Of a stretch of DNA of 8,643 bases, positions 1-5,801 are shown one piece after another. A program made the translations under genes and the position numbers. The DNA comes from Solirubrobacterales bacterium 70-9 (GTDB lineage: Bacteria; Actinomycetota; Thermoleophilia; Solirubrobacterales; 70-9), in NCBI GenBank assembly GCA_001898095.1, contig MKSH01000095.1, forward strand, positions 9,318 through 17,960, given 5' to 3'. Under the pieces are notes generated by a model that was given only the letters and a program-made list of their open reading frames with translations, was not told the DNA's origin and did no database searches. How positions within the stretch are numbered: the stretch's first letter is position 1; every line of letters begins with the position of its first letter.

Positions 1-1235
1 CGGCGGGCGCCGACAACGTCTACTTCCCGCTCTTCATCCCGGAGAGCTACCTGCACCGCGAGGCCGAGCACGTCGAGGGCTTCAGCCCCGAGCTCGCGGT
101 GGTGACGATCGCGGGGGGCAAGGAGCTGACCGAACCGGTGGTCGTGCGGCCGACCTCGGAGACGGTGTTCGGCGAGCAGATGGCGAAATGGGTGAACTCC
201 TACCGTGACCTGCCGCTGCTGCTGAACCAGTGGGCGAACGTGGTCCGCTGGGAGCTGCGCCCGCGCCTCTTCCTGCGCACCAGCGAGTTCCTCTGGCAGG
301 AGGGCCACACCGTCCACGCGAGCGCCGCCGACGCCGCCGCCTACGCCCTCCGCATCCACCACGACGTCTACCGCGACTTCCTCGTCGAGACGCTGGCGCT
401 GCCGGTGCTGCTCGGCCGCAAGACCGCCGAGGAGCGCTTCGCCGGGGCGATCAACACGATGACCTGCGAGGGCATCACCCGCGACCGCAAAGCGCTGCAG
501 CTGGCGACCAGCCACGAGCTCGGCCAGAACTTCGCCCGCGCCTTCGACATCACCTACACCGACGAGGGCGGAGAGGTACAGACCGCCTGGACCACCTCCT
601 GGGGCGCCTCGACCCGGCTCGTCGGCGGGCTGATCATGGGACATGGGGACGCCGGCGGGCTGCGGCTGCCGCCGCGGATCGCCCCGACCCAGGTGGCGAT
701 CGTGGTCGTCCGCGACGAGGACGGGGCGGTGGAGAAGGCGCGCGAGTTGGGCGACGCGATCGCCGCCGCCGGCTTCCGCGTGAAGGTCGACGCCGACGTC
801 CACACCGGTTTCGGCCGCCGCGCCGTCGACTGGGAGCTGAAAGGAGTGCCGCTGCGGATCGACCTCGGCCCGCGCGACCTCGCCGAGGGCCAGGTCACCC
901 TGCTGCGCCGCGACAGCGGCGAGAAGTCCCAGCTGCCGCTGGCGGGGGTCGAGCACCAGGTGGGCGACCTCCTCGACGACATCCAGGCGGCGATGCTCAC
1001 CGAGGCGACCGCCTTCCGCGACGCCGCGACCACCGACGTCTCGACGGTCGAGGAGGCCCTCGAGGCCGGTCGCGAGGGCGTCGGTCGGATCGAGTGGGCG
1101 AAGCTCGGCGCCGAGGGCGAGCGTGCGCTCCTCGCCGACGGCGTCAGCGTCCGCTGCATCCAGCGCGCCGACGGCACCGTCCCCGCCGCCGAGGACGAGC
1201 CCGACCTCCAGGCGATAGTCGCCCGCGCCTACTGA
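1..1235 (+). CDS. proS: Prolyl-tRNA synthetase (archaeal/eukaryote-type), 5'-truncated
   Basis: This enzyme charges tRNA-Pro with proline in the cytoplasm using ATP. The reading frame is open from base 3, so the N-terminus lies outside the window. 410 residues are present; by recall of the Thermus-type enzyme, about 60 are missing. Visible class II features, numbered within the fragment: VRPTSETVFG; motif 2 starting RWELRPR near residue 82; RTSEFLWQEGHT at 92-103; the motif 3 region TSWGASTRLVGG near 198-209. An anticodon-binding domain starts near PPRIAPTQVAIVVV. The protein ends VARAY; a terminal Tyr is a hallmark of the short type without the bacterial editing insertion. In the C-terminal domain only one Cys (VRCIQ) remains of the four zinc ligands found in Thermus/archaeal enzymes. 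The next gene lies 95 bases downstream on the same strand, behind a palindrome. The family call is very secure. Confidence 0.97.
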   Translation, partial: AGADNVYFPLFIPESYLHREAEHVEGFSPELAVVTIAGGKELTEPVVVRPTSETVFGEQMAKWVNSYRDLPLLLNQWANVVRWELRPRLFLRTSEFLWQEGHTVHASAADAAAYALRIHHDVYRDFLVETLALPVLLGRKTAEERFAGAINTMTCEGITRDRKALQLATSHELGQNFARAFDITYTDEGGEVQTAWTTSWGASTRLVGGLIMGHGDAGGLRLPPRIAPTQVAIVVVRDEDGAVEKARELGDAIAAAGFRVKVDADVHTGFGRRAVDWELKGVPLRIDLGPRDLAEGQVTLLRRDSGEKSQLPLAGVEHQVGDLLDDIQAAMLTEATAFRDAATTDVSTVEEALEAGREGVGRIEWAKLGAEGERALLADGVSVRCIQRADGTVPAAEDEPDLQAIVARAY

Positions 1236-1264
1236 TCGCCGCCGGGCGTGCTGACGCACCGCTC

Positions 1265-1341
1265 CCACCGTTCAAAATGGTGTGTGTCGAGTTTCGGTTG
1301 CTCAGCAACCGAAACTCGACACGGAGAATCTTGAGCGGAGG
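1265..1341. repeat. Long bipartite palindromic element between proS and an exported-protein gene
   Basis: A perfect 18-bp inverted repeat occupies 1284-1301 (GTGTCGAGTTTCGGTTGC) and 1305-1322, with a 3-nt loop TCA. An imperfect outer stem pairs 1268-1278 with 1328-1338 (one mismatch, one possible G-U) across an internal loop of 5 nt per side. No T-run follows, so it is not a classical rho-independent terminator, though it could still slow polymerase after proS. The right arm carries the GGAG (1323-1326) and the TTG start (1331) of the next gene. Both strands are open through the element and encode almost the same peptide (VEFRLLSNRNST), as a palindrome must. It could be a REP/MITE-like dispersed element or a 5'-UTR structure; one copy in one window cannot decide. 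Confidence 0.85.
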
Positions 1342-2020
1342 ATCGAACAAGCGGAGTTGGCGACGGGCGGCGATCGCGGGACTGGTCCTGGCGGTGCTCG
1401 GTGCGTCCGGGGCGTCGGCGGCGTCCGGGAGGGGGCACCTCCCAGGGTTCAGCGTCGCCGACCGCAAGGTCGCGATCAAGGACCTGCCGGAAACCCTCCG
1501 GTTCAGCTTCGGCGGCGTCCCGGGCGTCAAGGGCGCCGGATTCCCCCACCACGGCCACGGTCCGGTCTGGTTCGGCGAAGTGCAGCGACCGAAGGGGACG
1601 GTCTACGTCGGCGGAAACCATCGCTGGGTCTGCGTGGGCGAGGCAAGGAGCGACGAACTCGACGGCGGCAGCTCCTGCACCACCCCTGCCGCGGCACGCG
1701 AATTCGGGATCCTCGACATCAGCTCCTGCGGCAAGGGGCCGCCGCGGCACTTCCGGGTCATCGGCCTCGTTCCCGACGGCATCACCACGATGAGGGTCGT
1801 GAAGCTCGGCGGGGCGGCCGGGCGGACCGTGCCGGTGATCGAGAACGCCTTCGCCTTCACGATCGGTCGTGAGGACATCGTCCTGCACGGGAGCGGCAGC
1901 GCGGCCACTGAAGCGCTCGAACGTACCTTGCCGCTGGCCCAGGCCGCCAAGGATCTCGGCGGCGCCGATCGGGCGGGCTGCGCGGGCTACTTCTTTGCCG
2001 AAGCAAAGACGCCGAACTAG
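1331..2020 (+). CDS. Exported protein of unknown function with Sec signal peptide
   Basis: The function is not recognised. From TTG 1331 the protein has 229 residues and a clear signal peptide: a basic n-region (NKRSWRR, 6-12), a hydrophobic core near 13-27, and a likely signal peptidase I cut after ASA (28-30). The mature part has four Cys: RWVCVG, SSCTTP, ISSCGK and RAGCAG near the C-terminus. Two disulfides are possible outside the cell. The stretch GLVPDGITTMRVVKLGG followed by VPVIENAFAF looks like a small beta-rich domain; I recall similar patterns in exported actinobacterial hypothetical proteins, but this is not verified. TTG 1331 was chosen because GGAG (1323-1326) precedes it and the signal peptide then starts properly. 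An ATG at 1277 in the same frame would translate the palindrome as an odd extension. The stop overlaps the stop of convergent nhaA. Confidence 0.8.
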   Translation: MSGGSNKRSWRRAAIAGLVLAVLGASGASAASGRGHLPGFSVADRKVAIKDLPETLRFSFGGVPGVKGAGFPHHGHGPVWFGEVQRPKGTVYVGGNHRWVCVGEARSDELDGGSSCTTPAAAREFGILDISSCGKGPPRHFRVIGLVPDGITTMRVVKLGGAAGRTVPVIENAFAFTIGREDIVLHGSGSAATEALERTLPLAQAAKDLGGADRAGCAGYFFAEAKTPN

Positions 2021-3156
2021 CGCCGCTGTGCGGTGAAGAAGATCGTCGTGCCGATCGCGGCGCTGACGATCGAGCCGCCGAGGATGCCGAGCTTGGCGGC
2101 GCCGATCAGCAGCGGGTCGTCGTAGGCGAGGGGGGTGATGAAGAGGGAGACGGTAAAGCCGATCCCGCCGAGGGCGGCGGCGCCGAGCAGGCTGCGGCGG
2201 TCGACCCCGGAGGGAAGGGCGCCGAGGCGCAGGCGCAGGGCGGCCAGCGTCGCTCCGGCGATGCCGAGGAACTTGCCGACCACCAGGCCGAGCGCCACCG
2301 CGAGGGCGATCCGTCGCCCGTCGGCATCGGAAAGCTCGCCGCCGCCCAGCTTCACCCCGGCATTGGCGAGCGCGAAGAGGGGCAGGATCCCGAGGTTGAC
2401 CCAGGGATGGAGGCGGTGCTCGAGCTCGCCGAGGACGTCGCGGCTGCCGACCGGTTTCGCGGGCGTGATCAGGGCCAGCATGACCCCGGCCAGCGTGGCG
2501 TGGACCCCCGACTCGAGGGTCGCCACCCAGACGAAGATGCCGAGCGGGACGTAGACGAGGATCCGCCGGACGCCAAGTGCCCGGATCGCGACCACGCCGA
2601 GCAGGCCCGCGATCGCGATCTCCAGCCAGCCGATGCTGAGGTGATCGGTGTAGGCGACCGCGATCACGGCGATCGCGGCGACGTCGTCGACCACGGCGAT
2701 CGTCAGCAGCAACAGCTTCACCCCTTCGCTCACCCGGTCGCCGAGCAGCGCCAGCACGCCGATCGCGAAGGCCGCGTCGGTCGCCATCGGGATCCCCCAG
2801 CCGCTCGCGTCGTGGCCGCCCGTGACGGCGAGGAAGATCGCGATCGGCACGACGATGCCGCCGAGCGCGGCGATGATCGGCAGCGCCGCCCGTTTCGGGT
2901 GGCGGAGCTCCCCGGTGACCAGCTCGCGCTTGATCTCCAGCGAGATGAGGAAGAAGAAGAGCGTCATCAGGCCGTCGTTGACCCAGTGGCCGAGGCTCTC
3001 GTCGACCGAGGCATCGCCGATGCCGATGTTCACGTGAGTCCCCCAGAAGGAGACGTAGGAGCTCGGGTCGACGACGTTCACCCAGAGCAGGGCGGCGACG
3101 CTGCCGAGCAAGAGGGCGAGGCCGCCCGCCGCTTCAGCTCGCAGGAAGTCCCGCAT
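2017..3156 (-). CDS. nhaA: Na+/H+ antiporter NhaA
   Basis: This is a 379-residue inner-membrane antiporter that exchanges Na+ (or Li+) for protons in pH and sodium homeostasis. The E. coli protein has 388 residues. The N-terminus MRDFLRAEAAGGLALLLGSV matches the family start, followed by WVNDGLMTLFFFLISLEIKRE. The transport residues are present: ATDAAFAIGVLALLG has the Asp equivalent to E. coli D133 (here D127), and AVVDDVAAI has the pair equivalent to D163/D164 (here D157/D158). The Lys-containing GKFLGI and the C-terminal GGIGFTVSLFI are also present. About 11-12 hydrophobic segments are visible. ATG 3156 was preferred to an in-frame GTG at 3222, which would add a Pro/Arg/Ser-rich stretch unlike the family. 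The gene overlaps the upstream acetyltransferase gene by 23 nt and has only a weak ribosome-binding site, so translation is probably coupled. Confidence 0.95.
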   Translation of the reverse strand: MRDFLRAEAAGGLALLLGSVAALLWVNVVDPSSYVSFWGTHVNIGIGDASVDESLGHWVNDGLMTLFFFLISLEIKRELVTGELRHPKRAALPIIAALGGIVVPIAIFLAVTGGHDASGWGIPMATDAAFAIGVLALLGDRVSEGVKLLLLTIAVVDDVAAIAVIAVAYTDHLSIGWLEIAIAGLLGVVAIRALGVRRILVYVPLGIFVWVATLESGVHATLAGVMLALITPAKPVGSRDVLGELEHRLHPWVNLGILPLFALANAGVKLGGGELSDADGRRIALAVALGLVVGKFLGIAGATLAALRLRLGALPSGVDRRSLLGAAALGGIGFTVSLFITPLAYDDPLLIGAAKLGILGGSIVSAAIGTTIFFTAQRR

Positions 3157-3805
3157 CGACCCAGCTCGGACAGCGGTAGGCCTTCTCGAAGCCGGCGAGG
3201 AGGAGGGGCGCGGCGGCCTCACGCTCGCCGCTCTCCTCGTCGAGCCGTGCGCCGATCACGCCTGCCCCGCCCCGGGTCGCGTCGCTGATCGCGCGGTGCA
3301 GGAGGGCCATGTGGGCGGGGGAGCGGCGGCCGGCCTCGGCGGTCGCGTCGAGCGCGATGAGGACGATCGGCCCGTCGGCGAAGGTGGCGAGCGCGGCCGG
3401 GGACTCCCCGACGCTGGTCAGGTAGCAGCGCCAGCCGGGCTTGCCGGGAAGCGTCGCGAAGCCGGCCTCGGCGCGCGCCGGAAGATGGAGGCCGAAGGCC
3501 GCCGTGGCGGCGAAGGACCCGGTGTCGCCGGCCTCGACCACGGTGATCGCGACGTCCCCCGGCACGCGAAAGCGCGGTGGATGGCCGTCGCGGAGCCAGC
3601 GGCGCCAACGGCCGGGGGGATCGAAACCACCCAGCCCCCAGGCCGCCTCGCCGCCCGATGGCTCGCCGTCGCTCGCCCGCGCTCCGTCGGCGTCCGTCGG
3701 CTCGGCGGCCGGGACGCGGGCGCCCAGGTCGCGCTGGGCGCGCCACTCGACCTGCTCGACCGCGACCGGATCGAACTTCGCTCCCCCTTTGGTCGCCGGC
3801 GCCAT
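3134..3805 (-). CDS. GNAT-like N-acetyltransferase family protein with degenerate CoA loop
   Basis: This is a 223-residue protein from ATG 3805. Residues 1-90 are polar and low in complexity (TDADGARASDGEPSGG). The remainder resembles a GNAT fold: PGKPGWRCYLTSVGESPAALATF fits beta strands 2-4 as a pattern, RRSPAHMALLHRAI sits where the acetyl-CoA loop and helix belong, and the end LLAGFEKAYRCPSWV matches the common GNAT ending 'AGFR-AY-RP-W'. The usual R/Q-x-x-G-x-G/A loop is not intact, because Ser and Pro replace the glycines; catalysis is therefore uncertain. The gene starts a minus-strand pair with nhaA (23-nt overlap) and diverges from zwf. No Shine-Dalgarno sequence is visible; TATCCT lies 6 nt upstream of the ATG. 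The substrate is unknown. The acetyltransferase assignment comes from motif memory and is moderate. Confidence 0.72.
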   Translation of the reverse strand: MAPATKGGAKFDPVAVEQVEWRAQRDLGARVPAAEPTDADGARASDGEPSGGEAAWGLGGFDPPGRWRRWLRDGHPPRFRVPGDVAITVVEAGDTGSFAATAAFGLHLPARAEAGFATLPGKPGWRCYLTSVGESPAALATFADGPIVLIALDATAEAGRRSPAHMALLHRAISDATRGGAGVIGARLDEESGEREAAAPLLLAGFEKAYRCPSWVDAGLPAS

Positions 3806-3811
3806 CCGGCC

Positions 3812-3817
3812 AGGATA
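3812..3817 (-). promoter_or_regulatory. Candidate leaderless -10 box for the GNAT-like gene
   Basis: On the minus strand TATCCT (TANNNT) ends 6 nt before the ATG at 3805, and no AGGAG-like sequence intervenes. This is the spacing expected when transcription starts at the start codon. No convincing -35 is visible. The call is inferred from position and motif only. Confidence 0.4.
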
Positions 3818-3861
3818 TGGGCCGCGGAGGCGCACCCGCCGGCGCGGCACACCCCGCGCTG

Positions 3862-3867
3862 TAGCCT
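3862..3867 (+). promoter_or_regulatory. Candidate leaderless -10 box for zwf
   Basis: TAGCCT (TANNNT) ends exactly 7 nt before GTG 3875; the spacer is GGCGGGG with no AGGAG core. A transcript starting about 7 nt after the hexamer would begin at the start codon. No clear -35 is seen. The divergent GNAT promoter lies 45 bases away (3812-3817), so upstream elements would overlap. Confidence 0.4.
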
Positions 3868-3874
3868 GGCGGGG

Positions 3875-5344
3875 GTGAGCGTCACCACCGCAAGCGCCCA
3901 GCTGGATCGCGCCGCCGAACCGGTGACGAAGAACCAGGTCATCGTCCTCTTCGGCGCCACCGGGGACCTCGCCAAGCGCAAGCTGCTGCCGGGGATGTTC
4001 CACCTCGCCCAGGTGGGGCTGATGCCGGACGGGTTCCGGATCATCGGCGCCGCCCGCCATCCGATCTCGACCGACGAATTCCGCACGCTGGCGCGCGAAT
4101 CGGTCGCCGGTTCGGGACGGAAGTCGCGCGTCGACGACGCCTGGGAGGAGTTCGGCAGGTCGCTCAGCTTCGTCGGCGTCGGCGACGGATTCGGCCCGCT
4201 CGGCGAGGCGATCGAAGCCGCCCGCGCCGAATTGGGCGGCGACGCCGACACCCTGATCTACCTCTCGCTGCCGCCGAAGGCGGCCGAGGGCACGGTCGGG
4301 GAGATCGGCAAGCTGGGGCTTTGCGGCGAGGCCCGGGTGATCACCGAGAAGCCCTTCGGCACCGACCTCGCCTCCGCCCACGAGCTGAACGAACGCCTCC
4401 ACTCGGTCTTCCAGGAGGACCGGATCTACCGCATCGACCACTACCTCGGCCGCGAGGCGGTGCAGAACCTGCTCGCCCTCCGCTTCGCCAACGGCATGTT
4501 CGAGCCGGTCTGGAACCGCAACCACATCGACCACGTCCAGATCGACATCCCGGAGACGCTCTCGATCGAAATGCGGGGGAGCTTCTACGAGGGCACGGGC
4601 GCATTCCGCGACATGCTCGTTACGCATCTGTTCCAGTTGCTCGGCTTCGTCGCGATGGAGCCGCCGACCACCCTGGAGCCGAAGCCGCTCGGGCTGGAGC
4701 GCGAGAAGGTCTTCGACTCGATGCTGCCGCTGCGCCCCGAGGACGTCGTCCGCGGCCAGTACGTCGGCTACCGTGAAGAGGACGGGGTGGACCCCAACTC
4801 CGATACCGAGACCTTCGTCGCGGTGAGGACCTACGTCGACAACTGGCGCTGGGAGGGGGTGCCGTTCTACCTGCGCTCGGGCAAGCGGATGGCGGAGAGC
4901 CACCACGTCCTCACCGTCGCCTTCAAGCCGCCGCCGCGGCGCATGTTCCCGCTCGACGCCGAACTGATCCCGGAGGGCTTCGGACGGGACCACCTCACCT
5001 TCGAGCTCGGTGATCCGGGCAGCATCTCGGCCTCCTTCCTGGCCAAGGTGCCGGGGCCGACGATGCGCCTCGGCGAAGCCCACATGCAATTCACCTACGC
5101 CGACGCCTTCGACAGCAACCAGGCGGCGCTCGATCCCTACGAGCGCCTGATCCACGACGTGATGAACGGCGACCGCACCCTCTTCACCAGCTCCGACGCG
5201 ATCGAGCGCCTCTGGGCGATCTCGCAGCCGGTGCTGGACGATCCGCCGCCCGCGATCCCCTACGAGCCCGGTAGTTGGGGCCCGCGGGAGATCGACGAGC
5301 TGATCGCGCCGCGTCGCTGGCACCTGCCCAGCGACCACATCTGA
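3875..5344 (+). CDS. zwf: Glucose-6-phosphate 1-dehydrogenase
   Basis: This enzyme oxidises glucose-6-phosphate to 6-phosphogluconolactone with NAD(P)+, the entry to the oxidative pentose phosphate pathway, in the cytoplasm. It has 489 residues, a normal length. The dinucleotide-binding loop is FGATGDLAKRKLLPGMF (GATGDLAKRK 27-36). The substrate region includes ITEKPFGTDLASAHELNERL and RIDHYLGREAVQN (186-198). The catalytic-base His is H251 in RDMLVTHLFQLLGF, and IDHVQIDIPET and FYLRSGKRM are also present. One oddity: the family motif is RIDHYLGKE, and the Lys that contacts the substrate phosphate is Arg193 here. GTG 3875 was chosen for the hexamer upstream; GTG 3923 would also leave the nucleotide-binding loop intact. 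No opcA, tal, tkt or gnd lies beside it, so it seems to be a single gene. It is convergent with the DUF3303-like gene, with a hairpin between. Confidence 0.96.
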   Translation: MSVTTASAQLDRAAEPVTKNQVIVLFGATGDLAKRKLLPGMFHLAQVGLMPDGFRIIGAARHPISTDEFRTLARESVAGSGRKSRVDDAWEEFGRSLSFVGVGDGFGPLGEAIEAARAELGGDADTLIYLSLPPKAAEGTVGEIGKLGLCGEARVITEKPFGTDLASAHELNERLHSVFQEDRIYRIDHYLGREAVQNLLALRFANGMFEPVWNRNHIDHVQIDIPETLSIEMRGSFYEGTGAFRDMLVTHLFQLLGFVAMEPPTTLEPKPLGLEREKVFDSMLPLRPEDVVRGQYVGYREEDGVDPNSDTETFVAVRTYVDNWRWEGVPFYLRSGKRMAESHHVLTVAFKPPPRRMFPLDAELIPEGFGRDHLTFELGDPGSISASFLAKVPGPTMRLGEAHMQFTYADAFDSNQAALDPYERLIHDVMNGDRTLFTSSDAIERLWAISQPVLDDPPPAIPYEPGSWGPREIDELIAPRRWHLPSDHI

Positions 5345-5375
5345 GGCAGAGTCACCGGCGCCGCCCGCCTACGAG

Positions 5376-5403
5376 GCGGAGCCGAGCGGGAGCCCGGCTC
5401 CGC
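5376..5403. terminator. GC hairpin between convergent zwf and the DUF3303-like gene
   Basis: GCGGAGCCG (5376-5384) pairs perfectly with CGGCTCCGC (5395-5403) across a 10-nt loop that itself can form a 2-bp inner stem. It lies in the 65-base gap between two converging stop codons, where a bidirectional terminator is expected. Neither side has a T-run, so the call rests on position and stem strength. Confidence 0.5.
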
Positions 5404-5409
5404 TCATGC

Positions 5410-5694
5410 TCAGCCCAGCGACTCGGCGAGGATCGCCATCGCCCGCTCGGGGGCGACGACGGGCTTGATCTCGATCTCCGAGTAGGGGCTGAACGGATTC
5501 TCGGCCACCAACCTGGTCAGGTCCTCCGCGTCGTCGGTCTCGACGAAGCCGAGGCCACCGCCGTCGACGAAGAACTCGACCCCGGTCACCCGGTCGCCGA
5601 ATTTCTCCATCCACGCTCCCATTTCGGAGAGCAACTGCGGCTGTTGATCGCGAGGCGCGGGTTCCTGGGGCCGGTAGATGACGACGAACTTCAT
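5410..5694 (-). CDS. Small DUF3303-like alpha+beta protein
   Basis: This is a 94-residue cytoplasmic protein without signal peptide or membrane segment. The pattern MKFVVIYRPQ, a helix (QLLSEMGAWMEKFGDRV), then GVEFFVDGGGLGFVETDDAEDLTRLVAEN and SEIEIKPVVAPERAMAILAE resembles DUF3303-like proteins, small ferredoxin-like folds. The 'ETDD' turn followed by a helix and an acidic 'I-I-P-V' strand is what prompted the match. Its biochemical role is unknown. ATG 5694 is well supported by GGAGGGAGAG (5706-5697). An upstream extension in the same frame, to 5892, would run antisense-like through the intergenic region and into the preceding gene and is rejected. It lies 107 bases behind the collagen-like gene on the same strand, with a hairpin between, so it may have its own promoter. 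Confidence 0.75.
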   Translation of the reverse strand: MKFVVIYRPQEPAPRDQQPQLLSEMGAWMEKFGDRVTGVEFFVDGGGLGFVETDDAEDLTRLVAENPFSPYSEIEIKPVVAPERAMAILAESLG

Positions 5695-5766
5695 GTCTCT
5701 CCCTCCGTTTGGATCGAGGCGCCTTCGCAAACCTACGTCGGCGGCGAGCTCCGCGTCAACCGCGCG

Positions 5767-5797
5767 TCGGGCGCGGCGACCGAGGCCGCCGCGCCGA
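5767..5797 (-). terminator. Stem-loop just after the collagen-like gene stop
   Basis: TCGGGCGCGGCG (5767-5778) pairs with CGCCGCGCCGA (5787-5797) with one bulged G and an 8-nt loop. It begins 4 bases past the stop codon at 5802-5804, read on the minus strand. There is no T-run. In GC-rich actinobacteria such T-less stems are plausible terminators, but this one is inferred. Confidence 0.4.
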
Positions 5798-5801
5798 TCG
5801 C

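Noticed and set aside
554..1177. A 207-codon minus-strand frame within proS
   Set aside because: Ser/Arg/Pro-rich shadow with no ribosome-binding site and no recognisable motif, inside a certain gene.
1284..1322. The proS-side hairpin as a standard rho-independent terminator
   Set aside because: It has no T-run on either side, and it overlaps the next gene's ribosome-binding region.
1277..1330. ATG 1277 as the start of the exported protein
   Set aside because: It has no SD, would translate the palindrome, and would push the signal peptide 18 residues inward.
230..2020. A 596-codon open frame spanning proS and the exported-protein gene
   Set aside because: Its first part is an Arg/Pro-rich out-of-frame shadow of proS. 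Only the part from TTG 1331, with a signal peptide, looks like a protein.
3157..3222. GTG 3222 as the nhaA start
   Set aside because: It adds a Pro/Ser/Arg-rich stretch unlike NhaA N-termini; ATG 3156 gives the normal start and length.
2407..3288. A 293-codon plus-strand frame rich in Asp, Arg and His
   Set aside because: It lies antisense to nhaA, has biased composition typical of a complement frame, and shows no domain.
3296..3874. Plus-strand upstream extension of zwf
   Set aside because: It is antisense to the GNAT gene, and the glucose-6-phosphate dehydrogenase fold starts only near residue 20 after GTG 3875.
3806..5338. Minus-strand upstream extension of the GNAT gene through zwf
   Set aside because: It is the antisense of zwf, an artefact of GC-rich third positions. 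The real start is ATG 3805.
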